Assembly (NCBI GenBank): GCA_937980645.1
Contig: CALJPQ010000013.1
Span: 1-64,000, forward strand
Length of the DNA stretch: 64,000 bases
Direction: 5' to 3'
Source of the DNA: an uncultured Saprospiraceae bacterium
Lineage (GTDB): Bacteria > Bacteroidota > Bacteroidia > Chitinophagales > Saprospiraceae
Position numbers and translations under genes: made by a program. This document shows, piece by piece, positions 50,734 to 58,189 of this stretch. The notes under the pieces were generated by a model. That model did no database searches. It was not told where the DNA came from and was given only the letters and a program-made list of their open reading frames with translations. Positions within the stretch are counted from its first letter, which is position 1. Each line of letters opens with the position of its first letter.

Positions 50734-51008
50734 AGAAATATAACCCCAAAAAACCTGCCTCAAAGGTATAGCATGCAAAAAGGATTTTGCAAAGGGCTGT
50801 GAAAAAAATGCCGGACACACACCGCCTTGCACAAAAAAATCGGGTAGCCCTTCGGGTTTTGCCGCTTTAAAACGCAGCAAATGCACGGGCAACTTGCCAG
50901 GTCAGGTGTGGGTCGAAAAGAATTTACGCCAGTGGAGTCTTGCAAAACTTCTGACGTCATTGCATACCTTCGCCTGAAGAAAAGCGAGGCAATCAACCGC
51001 TCAAGCGT
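50734..51008. other. Intergenic region before the GH3-family gene
   Basis: About 275 nt (310 nt with the hairpin) without a supported gene. It contains a small CCC-TTC-GGG stem before TTTT near 50850, and a TGACGTCA palindrome just upstream of the -7-like TACCTTCG (see the separate entry). Confidence 0.4.
50952..50972 (+). promoter_or_regulatory. TGACGTCA palindrome and -7-like element of the GH3-family gene
   Basis: A perfect 8-nt palindrome (50952-50959) precedes TACCTTCG (50965-50972), one mismatch to TAnnTTTG, 36 nt upstream of the ATG at 51009. Confidence 0.35.
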
Positions 51009-52541
51009 ATGAAAGGATGGGTTAACGCCGGCATCAAACACTATCTGCGATGGCGCATGCGGCGCATCGAGCAGTTCATGCGCGACCCCGAGCCTGTTCA
51101 GCAACGCTGGTTTCAGCGCTTAGTCGAGAGCGCCCGCTATACCGAATTTGGCCGTCGCTATGGCTTCGCCAACTTACGCACAGTGGAGGCCTTCCGCGCC
51201 AACGTGCCTATACATGATTACGACGCGCTCAAAAGCGACATCGCCCGCATGATGCACGGCGAGCGCGACGTGCTGTGGCCAGGCGAAGTCCGGTGGTTCA
51301 GCAAAAGCAGCGGCACCACCAGCGATCGCAGCAAGTTCATACCCGTACCCCGAAGCAACCTCATCCATGCGCACTTGGCCGGTATCTGGGACTCGCTGGC
51401 CTTGCTGTACCACAATTGCCCCGACCTGCAGGCCTTTCGCTACCGCAACCTCTACATGCCGGGCAGCTTCAGCCCACTGCCTGATTACCCGAAAACCCGC
51501 GTGGGCGATGTCAGCGCCGTGTTGGCCTACCATGCGCCCTTTATCGGGCGCATTTTCCAGGTGCCCGATGTGGATACGGCTCTAATGCCCGATTTTGAGC
51601 AAAAAATCGAGCGCATTGCCGAAATCACCAGCCGACGCGACGACATTGCTACTTTCAGTGGTGTACCCACCTGGTTGCTTGTCCTGTTTCGTCGCATCCT
51701 GGAAAAGACAGGCAAATCGAACCTCTTGGAAGTCTGGCCTCGCTTGCAGGCATACATGCACGGCGGCGTGGGCTTCGAACCCTACCGGCAGACCTTCCAG
51801 GAGCTCATCCCGAGCAGCACCTTCGCTTATCAGGAAATTTACAATGCCTCCGAGGGCTTTTTCGGTGCGCAGAGCGACCTGAAGCGCAACGACATGCTCT
51901 TGCTGCTCGATAGCGGTGTCTTCTACGAGTTCATCCCGATGGCCGAAGTGGAGAAATCGCACCCTAAAACCGTTTTGCTCCAGGATGTGGAACTGGGTAA
52001 GGATTACGCCATCGTCATCACCTCCAACAATGGCCTGTGGCGCTATACTCCGGGCGACACCGTGGCATTCACTTCTCGTTACCCCTTCTGCTTCCAAATA
52101 ACAGGCCGCACCCGGCAGTACATCAACGCTTTTGGCGAGGAGGTCATGGTGGGCGATACCGATAAAGCCCTGGCCGAAGCCTGCCGCCAAACAGGCGCCC
52201 TCGTGGCTGAATACACCGCCGCACCCATTTATTTCGCCAATGAGCGCAGCCGCGGCGGACACGAGTGGGTGATCGAATTTGAAAAAGAACCCACCGACCT
52301 GACGCGCTTCAATCAATTGCTCGACGAGTCGCTCCAGCGCATTAACTCCGACTACGAAGCCAAACGCTTCCGAAACTTGGCTTTAGAATGCCTGCGCCTC
52401 CACCCCGTGCCGCGCGGCACCTTCGTTCGCTGGATGAAAGCCCGCGGCAAATTCGGCGGTCAACACAAGGTGCCCCGCCTGGCCAACCATCGCCAATACG
52501 TGGAGGAATTGCTGCAATACGCAGCCATGCAGGACATCTAA
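51009..52541 (+). CDS. GH3 auxin-responsive promoter family protein (acyl-adenylating)
   Basis: 510 residues. The family pattern is clear: FRANVPIHDYDALKSDIARMMHGERDVLWPGEVRWFSKSSGTTSDRSKFIPV in outline (ATP-binding SSGTT loop), then YNASEGFFGAQ, LWRYTPGDTVAFTSRYPFCFQITGRTRQYINAFGEEVM. Plant GH3 enzymes adenylate a carboxylic acid and join it to an amino acid; bacterial homologues are common in Bacteroidota with unknown substrates. No partner gene is adjacent. Confidence 0.9.
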   Translation: MKGWVNAGIKHYLRWRMRRIEQFMRDPEPVQQRWFQRLVESARYTEFGRRYGFANLRTVEAFRANVPIHDYDALKSDIARMMHGERDVLWPGEVRWFSKSSGTTSDRSKFIPVPRSNLIHAHLAGIWDSLALLYHNCPDLQAFRYRNLYMPGSFSPLPDYPKTRVGDVSAVLAYHAPFIGRIFQVPDVDTALMPDFEQKIERIAEITSRRDDIATFSGVPTWLLVLFRRILEKTGKSNLLEVWPRLQAYMHGGVGFEPYRQTFQELIPSSTFAYQEIYNASEGFFGAQSDLKRNDMLLLLDSGVFYEFIPMAEVEKSHPKTVLLQDVELGKDYAIVITSNNGLWRYTPGDTVAFTSRYPFCFQITGRTRQYINAFGEEVMVGDTDKALAEACRQTGALVAEYTAAPIYFANERSRGGHEWVIEFEKEPTDLTRFNQLLDESLQRINSDYEAKRFRNLALECLRLHPVPRGTFVRWMKARGKFGGQHKVPRLANHRQYVEELLQYAAMQDI

Positions 52542-52623
52542 GCTGGCGGGCGAACCAGCAGTGCGCAAATAAGGTGGCCTCCTTCCCCTTCACTGATTCT
52601 GTTCTCACCCGGTAGGCTCTCTT

Positions 52624-52696
52624 CAGTTGGTTGCCACACATGCACGAATGATTTGTGTATATTTCGTGCCTTCGTGGCGGCCCGATAAACCAACTG
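52624..52696. other. Multi-part inverted repeat between the GH3 gene and a lipoprotein gene
   Basis: Three nested pairs: CAGTTGGTT (52624-52632) with AACCAACTG (52688-52696), GCCAC (52633-52637) with GTGGC (52674-52678), and GCACGAA (52642-52648) with TTCGTGC (52663-52669). Symmetric arms with a 9-nt bulge on one side. No U-run. It may be a structured RNA or the relic of a small mobile element. Confidence 0.55.
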
Positions 52697-52760
52697 GTAG
52701 ATTGAGTTTGCTCTGGCAAAGGACGACGACTTGAGGGCTGTTCTTCGCGCGGGCGTGGTG

Positions 52761-52768
52761 TATCTTTG
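52761..52768 (+). promoter_or_regulatory. Bacteroidota -7 promoter element for the lipoprotein gene
   Basis: TATCTTTG, perfect TAnnTTTG, 35 nt upstream of the ATG at 52804. Confidence 0.55.
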
Positions 52769-52803
52769 CGCCACTTTTCTAAATAAAAAAACACACGACA
52801 AAT

Positions 52804-53595
52804 ATGTTTAGTCTAAACACACGTATCCTGACCGTACTTCTGGCTTTGTTGCTGGCCGCTGCCTGCAACCGCATTGACACCGCTTTTGTAGAGGAGATAC
52901 AGGCCGGCATCAGCAAAGCCAACGAAAACCGTGAGGCCTTTGAGGCCGGCATGAAAAAAGTGCGCGACCTCTTTGAGCGAATGGAGAAGGCGCCGGAAGG
53001 GCTGAAGAACAACCCCAAGTTTGGCTATGCCGAGTTGTATGGTCGCGTGGTACAGTTGCACGACGCCTACGCTTCTATGGTGGCTAACCAGAGCCAGATG
53101 GTCAGCGCCGTTGAAGGCATTCTGGCCGATTATACCGATGGGAAACTCAAAAAAGAGGAGGCCAAACAGGAAGTTGACAAGCACCTGAAGAATTTTGAGG
53201 GTTACCGCGAGCGCACAGGCCGTATGGACACCTTTATTGAAGATGCTAGCAAGGCTTACGATGCTATGCTGGCCCAATGGGAAGCCTTGCCGGAGGCTGA
53301 AAAAATGGCTTCGGCTAAAATGCCTGCACCAAAATTGCCCGATGGCGGTAGTCTGCGCGAGGGTGCCACGTTGCTGTCCACCGGCCCGGCGTCGGGAGCA
53401 GCGCCTGCAAGCCCACAGTCGAGTACTCCAGGGGTGCTGGCGCCTTCGGGTGCCACACCGCAGGGGACCGCTCCGGCGGCCGGCAGCGCACCACCAGGAG
53501 CGCTGGCCCCCACGCCTCAACAGCAACAAACGGGTACGCTCTCGCCGACATCGCCCACCTCTCCAACGGCGCCAGCGCCCAAGCGCGGGCAATAA
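52804..53595 (+). CDS. Lipoprotein with helical core and Pro/Ala/Thr-rich tail, function unknown
   Basis: 263 residues. A lipobox ends at C21 (LLALLLAAAC). Residues about 25-175 are predicted helical (FVEEIQAGISKANENREAFEAGMKKVRDLFERMEKAP and LKKEEAKQEVDKHLKNFEGYRERTGRMDTFIEDA in outline), followed by about 85 residues of Pro, Ala, Thr, Ser and Gln with no predicted structure. It resembles no family I recognise. The tail looks like a spacer reaching through the cell wall or outside the cell. The kinase gene starts 14 nt later. Confidence 0.7.
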   Translation: MFSLNTRILTVLLALLLAAACNRIDTAFVEEIQAGISKANENREAFEAGMKKVRDLFERMEKAPEGLKNNPKFGYAELYGRVVQLHDAYASMVANQSQMVSAVEGILADYTDGKLKKEEAKQEVDKHLKNFEGYRERTGRMDTFIEDASKAYDAMLAQWEALPEAEKMASAKMPAPKLPDGGSLREGATLLSTGPASGAAPASPQSSTPGVLAPSGATPQGTAPAAGSAPPGALAPTPQQQQTGTLSPTSPTSPTAPAPKRGQ

Positions 53596-53609
53596 AGCCT
53601 ATCCCTCGC

Positions 53610-54644
53610 ATGTTGCCCGAACCGCACATCGTGCACGCCTTCTTCGGCCAGGTTGAGGCGCTGCAGGAGCAGCCCTGTGGTTCGGGCAACATCAACGACA
53701 CCTACCTGCTGACCTTCCGAACACCTGCCGGCCAGAAACGGCAGAGCATTCTCCAGCGGCTCAACCATCGCGTGTTTGCGCGCCCGGATGCCGTCATGCG
53801 CAATATCCAGAGCGTTGCCAAGCATTTGCAAGAAACCGACTACCCGCTGGACATCCTGACTCCGATACCTACAACAGAAGGCGGCACGCTATACCAAGAT
53901 GCGCGGCACCAGTACTGGCGTGCCTTCCCCTACTTTGCCCATACGTATGCTCCCGAGCGCCTGCCCACTTCTGAGGAAGCCTGGGAGGCGGCCCGCGCCT
54001 ACGGGCTTTTCCTAAAAGCCCTTGCCTCCTTACCCGTAGCAGCCGTGGAGGAAACCATCCCTCACTTCCACGAGCCGCGCTACCGATGGGCTGCCTTTGA
54101 GGCAGCCGTAACGCAAGATGTTGTTGGGCGGGCTGTTCGCGTCAAGGCTGAAATAACTCAAATCTACGAGCAACGTGCGACGTTTGAAGCCATTGCCCAC
54201 CTGATAGAGACCGGCCAGCTGCCCGTGCGCATCGTGCACAACGACACCAAGGCCGGCAACGTCCTGCTCTCGCGCCACAACGGCAAGGCCATCGCCGTCA
54301 TTGACTGGGATACCCTGATGCCCGGCACTGTGCTGTCTGACTTCGGCGACATGGTGCGCACTTTTGCCCCCGACCGCTACGAAGATGACTTCGGCGAAGT
54401 CGAGATACGTCCAATGGTGTTGCAAGCGCTTGAAGAGGGCTTCCTCGAAGGCATGGGCAGCACCCTAAGCCCAGCAGAGCAGCAGCACCTCCACTTGGGC
54501 GCGCGTTGGATCGTTGCCGAACAGGCACTGCGCTTCCTGACCGACTACCTCAACGGCGATATTTATTACAAGATTCGCTATCCGGAACACAACTTAGTGC
54601 GTGCGCGCAACCAGCTGTCGCTTCTGGCGCGCTTACCTTTGTAG
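53610..54644 (+). CDS. Phosphotransferase, APH family (N-acetylhexosamine kinase-like)
   Basis: 344 residues. N-terminal lobe with SGNINDTYLLTF and QRLNHRVFARPDAVMRNI, then the catalytic loop VRIVHNDTKAGNVLL (about 207-221; the aspartate of HND is the base) and the metal-binding AVIDWDTLMPG. The INDTY and QRLNHRVF patterns match the N-acetylhexosamine 1-kinase (NahK) branch rather than antibiotic kinases. A sugar kinase is therefore likely, though the substrate is inference. Its last codons contain the promoter element of the next gene. Confidence 0.85.
   Translation: MLPEPHIVHAFFGQVEALQEQPCGSGNINDTYLLTFRTPAGQKRQSILQRLNHRVFARPDAVMRNIQSVAKHLQETDYPLDILTPIPTTEGGTLYQDARHQYWRAFPYFAHTYAPERLPTSEEAWEAARAYGLFLKALASLPVAAVEETIPHFHEPRYRWAAFEAAVTQDVVGRAVRVKAEITQIYEQRATFEAIAHLIETGQLPVRIVHNDTKAGNVLLSRHNGKAIAVIDWDTLMPGTVLSDFGDMVRTFAPDRYEDDFGEVEIRPMVLQALEEGFLEGMGSTLSPAEQQHLHLGARWIVAEQALRFLTDYLNGDIYYKIRYPEHNLVRARNQLSLLARLPL
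54634..54641 (+). promoter_or_regulatory. Bacteroidota -7 promoter element inside the end of the kinase gene
   Basis: TACCTTTG, perfect consensus, placed directly before the kinase stop codon (TAG 54642-54644) and 7 nt before the ATG at 54649. Predicts a leaderless message for the DUF58 gene. Confidence 0.55.
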
Positions 54645-54648
54645 CCGC

Positions 54649-55971
54649 ATGCGCTCCCTGTTTCTGACCGATCGCTTCTTCTGGCTGTTTGGAGGCATTG
54701 CCGCCCTGTTTGCGCTCTCTTATGGGCTGGATGGGTTGTTTGAGTTAGCGCAAATAGCCCTTGTTCTGGCGCTGGCTCTTACCAGCGCCGATGCTGTCTT
54801 GCTTTATGGGCGCCGACATTACCTGGATTGCCGCCGCAACCTGACGCCTGTTTTTTCTCTGAGCGATCCGAACGAGGTAACGCTCCGGGTGCAGAGCCGA
54901 AGCCGTTTGCGGCTCTTTCTCACCGCTATTGACGAGCTGCCGCCCCAATTTCAGGAGCGCAACTTCGCCCTGCAAACGACCCTTCGCCCCGGCGAACGAA
55001 CCGATCTGCGCTTCGAGCTGCGCCCCCTGACGCGCGGCGTTTATCCTTTCGGAGATACGCACCTCTTTGCCAGAACGGATTTGGGCCTCATCGAGCGGCG
55101 CTTTACCTTCGAGCACCCCCAACAAGTAGCAGTTTACCCCTCCGTCGTGCAGATGCGCCGATACGAGCTGATGGCCTTTCGGGATGTGGCTCGCGACACA
55201 GGCATCAAAAAGGTGCGGCGCCTGGGCCACAGCTACGAGTTCGAGCAGATTAAAAACTACGTCGAAGGCGATGATTACCGCAGCATCAACTGGAAGGCCT
55301 CGGGTCGGCGAGCCTCGCTTATGGTCAACCAGTACGAAGACGAGCGAAGCCAGCAGGTGTTCTGCTTGCTGGACAAAAGTCGCGTCATGAACATGCCCTT
55401 CGACGGGTTGAGCCTGCTCGATTACGCCGTCAATACTGCGCTGACCATCAGCAACATAGCCCTGAAAAAACAAGATCGCGTGGGGCTATTCTCTTTCTCC
55501 GATGCGATAGGGGCCACACTACCTGCCGAACGCGGCGCCCAGCAGTTGCGCCGCATTCTGGAAGCGCTTTACCGCGAGCAGGAGCGCACCGGAGAGGCTA
55601 ACTACGAACTCCTCTACGAAGCCGTGCGCCGCCTCATTCATGGGCGCTCGCTGCTGCTGCTGTTCACCAATTTTGAAAGCCGATATGCCCTGGAGCGCGT
55701 ATTGCCCGTGTTGCGCCGGCTCAACCACCTCCATCTGCTGGTGGTGATCTTCTTTGAAAACGCCGAGGTGCGCGCCCTGGCCGAAACAGAACCGAGCGAT
55801 ATACTGGGCCTCTTCCGACAGACCGTAGCACGGCAATTTCTCGAGGAAAAGCGGGAAATCAAACGCCTCTTGACCCAACACGGTATCCAAGCCGTAATGA
55901 CGCGGCCAGAAAACCTGTCGGTCAATACCATCAACAAGTACTTAGAGCTCAAGGCTCGCGGCCTGATTTGA
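54649..55971 (+). CDS. DUF58 family protein with N-terminal membrane segments
   Basis: 440 residues from the ATG at 54649; the frame is open from 54601 inside the kinase gene. Two membrane segments (FFWLFGGIAALFALSYGL and LAQIALVLALALTSADAVLLYG), a beta-rich part, then the DUF58 signature YEFEQIKNYVEGDDYRSINWKASGRRASLMVNQYEDERSQQVFCLLDKS in outline, which leads into a von Willebrand A-like fold. DUF58 proteins are partners of MoxR ATPases; this one stands apart from the MoxR operon at the right end. A 13-bp hairpin overlaps its 3' end. Confidence 0.9.
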   Translation: MRSLFLTDRFFWLFGGIAALFALSYGLDGLFELAQIALVLALALTSADAVLLYGRRHYLDCRRNLTPVFSLSDPNEVTLRVQSRSRLRLFLTAIDELPPQFQERNFALQTTLRPGERTDLRFELRPLTRGVYPFGDTHLFARTDLGLIERRFTFEHPQQVAVYPSVVQMRRYELMAFRDVARDTGIKKVRRLGHSYEFEQIKNYVEGDDYRSINWKASGRRASLMVNQYEDERSQQVFCLLDKSRVMNMPFDGLSLLDYAVNTALTISNIALKKQDRVGLFSFSDAIGATLPAERGAQQLRRILEALYREQERTGEANYELLYEAVRRLIHGRSLLLLFTNFESRYALERVLPVLRRLNHLHLLVVIFFENAEVRALAETEPSDILGLFRQTVARQFLEEKREIKRLLTQHGIQAVMTRPENLSVNTINKYLELKARGLI

Positions 55972-55985
55972 ACCGCGAGCCTTGA
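55949..55985. terminator. Hairpin overlapping the DUF58 stop codon
   Basis: TCAAGGCTCGCGG pairs perfectly with CCGCGAGCCTTGA around an 11-nt loop that contains the TGA stop. No immediate U-run, though TTTTCTTT follows about 17 nt later. It lies between convergent genes. Confidence 0.6.
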
Positions 55986-56012
55986 ACGCCGCCCTGAGGC
56001 TTTTCTTTAAAA

Positions 56013-57221
56013 TCATTCCGGAGCCACCGGCCGCGGAGCTGAGCGACGCAGCAAACCGGAACTATCCAGAATAGCACCGAAGGCGATGAAAATGACCGCT
56101 ACCTTCACTATCCAGCCGGCAATGGGAATAAAGCCGATGATTTTCAGAAGAATGAGGATGCCCAGAGCTACCAGCAAAAACACCCATGCCGACCACTGAT
56201 AGCCCCTTTGTTGAGCCAGCCAATGCGTAACCACTAAGGCCGTAATCACGTTGGCCAACGACATGAGCAGGAAATACAAAGCCAGGATCACCGCCCCCAG
56301 CGGGATGCCTATCAGGGTAGCAAACAGCAATACGACCACTGCCGGAACAGCAACGAAGTACAGAAAACCGTAGCCCAACGATCGCACCGGTTCAGCACGC
56401 GCGCGCTCAGCAGCACGACTGAAGAGGTTCGAGAACAGCCGCTGACCCGCCCACAGCAGCACCAGCATGGCCAGCAGGTACCACAGCACAGCAGCAAAAG
56501 AGGCAAAACCGAGAAATTTGTAGCTTGGCCGCTCGAAGCGCTTTTTGAGCGATGCGTCGAAAGTAGCCGTAGCCCCCTGGCGCAGCGCATTGCCGAAGTC
56601 CATCTCGCCGCCCGACGTCCAGTAGCGGACGTTCCCGCTCAGCGCGGCGTTGCTGCCTAAGGATATGGTGCTCGCAACAAGCACCGAATTGCCGCCCACT
56701 GCAGCATTCAGGTACAGCTCATCGCCATTAAATTCCAGACCTTTCTCGACATTGCCGTTCAGGCTCAGTTTGCCGGAGGCGGCATTGACCTTACCCCTAA
56801 CGGTGCCGTCCAGTACGACATTCCCACCTGCTACGGCTACATCGCCGGCAATGACGGCACTGCGCTCGAGGGTAATAGTGCCGCCAGCGGTGAGCAAGTC
56901 GCCGCCAACGCTACCCGACAGCGTGAGCGTACCGCCTGCAGCACGCACAGACTCTGCCACATAACCTCGGAGATTAACCGTGCCGCCCAATACGACAATA
57001 TCGCCCTGAACGGTATCGGAAATGGTAACAGTACCGCCCATGCACCAGATGTCGCCGTAAATCGGTGCATCAATGCTGATGGTGCCACCGAAGACGTAGA
57101 TGTCCTCGTGCACGGGTTGCGAAATCCGAACGCCCTCCCCGCGCTCGAAGCGCAGTGCAAACGCCGGGTAAACAGAAAGAAGGGCCAATAGCCCAATGAG
57201 TAGAAACGGTGCTTTTTTCAT
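56013..57221 (-). CDS. Secreted polymer-forming (bactofilin-like) beta-helix fused to membrane segments
   Basis: 402 residues. A signal peptide (MKKAPFLLIGLLALLSVYPAFA) is followed by about 190 residues of short repeats with a GGTxxx turn every 16-18 residues (VFGGTISIDAPIYGDIWCMGGTVTISDTVQGDIVVLGGTVNLRG in outline), like bactofilin, then four membrane segments (FAAVLWYLLAMLVLLWAGQRLF, FLYFVAVPAVVVLLFATLIGIPLGAVILALYFLL, WSAWVFLLVALGILILL). Classical bactofilins are cytoplasmic; the signal peptide puts this repeat on the outer side of the membrane. Possible -7 element CACCTTTG (one mismatch) at 57241-57248. Confidence 0.8.
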   Translation of the reverse strand: MKKAPFLLIGLLALLSVYPAFALRFERGEGVRISQPVHEDIYVFGGTISIDAPIYGDIWCMGGTVTISDTVQGDIVVLGGTVNLRGYVAESVRAAGGTLTLSGSVGGDLLTAGGTITLERSAVIAGDVAVAGGNVVLDGTVRGKVNAASGKLSLNGNVEKGLEFNGDELYLNAAVGGNSVLVASTISLGSNAALSGNVRYWTSGGEMDFGNALRQGATATFDASLKKRFERPSYKFLGFASFAAVLWYLLAMLVLLWAGQRLFSNLFSRAAERARAEPVRSLGYGFLYFVAVPAVVVLLFATLIGIPLGAVILALYFLLMSLANVITALVVTHWLAQQRGYQWSAWVFLLVALGILILLKIIGFIPIAGWIVKVAVIFIAFGAILDSSGLLRRSAPRPVAPE

Positions 57222-57440
57222 GACTCAAATAAAATTTTAGCAAAGGTGATTTCGCTGGTGAGGGAGGACGATGACCTGGATTAACGGCCCAAATGACCTC
57301 TTTTAAAATAAGCAGCCAAACGCACCCGGAAACCTTGCTCCCAGAGCTTCGGCGCGATATGGCAATTCTACATCCCGCTTCTCTTTTAGGTCAGCCATTT
57401 AGGGCAAAGGCGCTGAAATTTTTGACAAAACTGCTTTTAT

Positions 57441-57486
57441 GAAGAGGTGTCATCTTCGAGGAACGAGAAGGTAACACCTCTACTTC
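57441..57486. terminator. Intergenic hairpin after the 180-residue membrane protein
   Basis: GAGGTGT pairs with ACACCTC, flanked by GAAG/CTTC, around a loop that can itself pair. Downstream of the minus-strand gene ending at 57494. Shares GAGGTGTCATCT with the hairpin at 26489-26521. The rest of the gap 57222-57440 shows nothing notable. Confidence 0.5.
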
Positions 57487-57493
57487 AAATCAT

Positions 57494-58036
57494 CTATTTC
57501 CGAGGCAACCACCAGCCCAACCAAAGGCCGACTAAGCCCCACGAGACCACAGCATCAATCAAGTATGCTATGGAATTGGTCTCAAACCAGATGCTATCTA
57601 AGTAAGCGATGGTCAGGTAGCCCGTAAGGCCCACGGCGATGGCACCTTGCACAGCGGTGCGCAGGTTCAACTGCCGGAACTGCAACAGCAGCCACACCAA
57701 CAGCCAGGCCGCCAGCAGATTAACTGCCATGCTACGCGCCAGACTGCTGCCCATGGCCATACTCATGGACTTATGGTAGGTGATGTGTGCCCAGGGCTTG
57801 CCCGCATAAGGTGCTAAGTACGCCTGCTCCTGATCCATCGGCGTGCCGGGAGGCGGTACGGGAAGCATGTACGTGCCTGCGTCTTCCAAATGTTGGCTCA
57901 GAAATTCCAAAATTCTGTCTTGATTGGGCGTGTGCCTGAATTGCGACTGATGCACCTGAAGCACGGCCCACGACAGAAATTGCCATGCAAATAAGATGAT
58001 GCCCCCGACTAAGGCGCCGACAAGTTGCTTTTTCAT
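57494..58036 (-). CDS. Membrane protein of unknown function
   Basis: 180 residues with an N-terminal membrane segment (LVGALVGGIILFAWQFLSWAVL), a periplasmic part of about 70 residues containing GTYMLPVPPPGTP, and three C-terminal segments (AVNLLAAWLLVWLLLQF, AVQGAIAVGLTGYLTIAYLDS, AVVSWGLVGLWLGWWL). I have an impression of a conserved Bacteroidota family but cannot name it. TACCTTCA at 58069-58076 may be its -7 element. Confidence 0.7.
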   Translation of the reverse strand: MKKQLVGALVGGIILFAWQFLSWAVLQVHQSQFRHTPNQDRILEFLSQHLEDAGTYMLPVPPPGTPMDQEQAYLAPYAGKPWAHITYHKSMSMAMGSSLARSMAVNLLAAWLLVWLLLQFRQLNLRTAVQGAIAVGLTGYLTIAYLDSIWFETNSIAYLIDAVVSWGLVGLWLGWWLPRK

Positions 58037-58144
58037 GGTCGTAATATTTTGATGTGAAGAAGATGCTGTGAAGGTAACATAATCCTGTCGTCGTCGAGCA
58101 AAATGGCAGCCATGGCATCGCTTTCACGGCGGCGCTGCCCTTTC

Positions 58145-58152
58145 TACCTTTG
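58145..58152 (+). promoter_or_regulatory. Bacteroidota -7 promoter element for the TonB receptor
   Basis: TACCTTTG, perfect consensus, 37 nt upstream of the ATG at 58190. Confidence 0.6.
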
Positions 58153-58189
58153 CTGCACTTAACCGTATGTCGAACAAATATAATATCCC

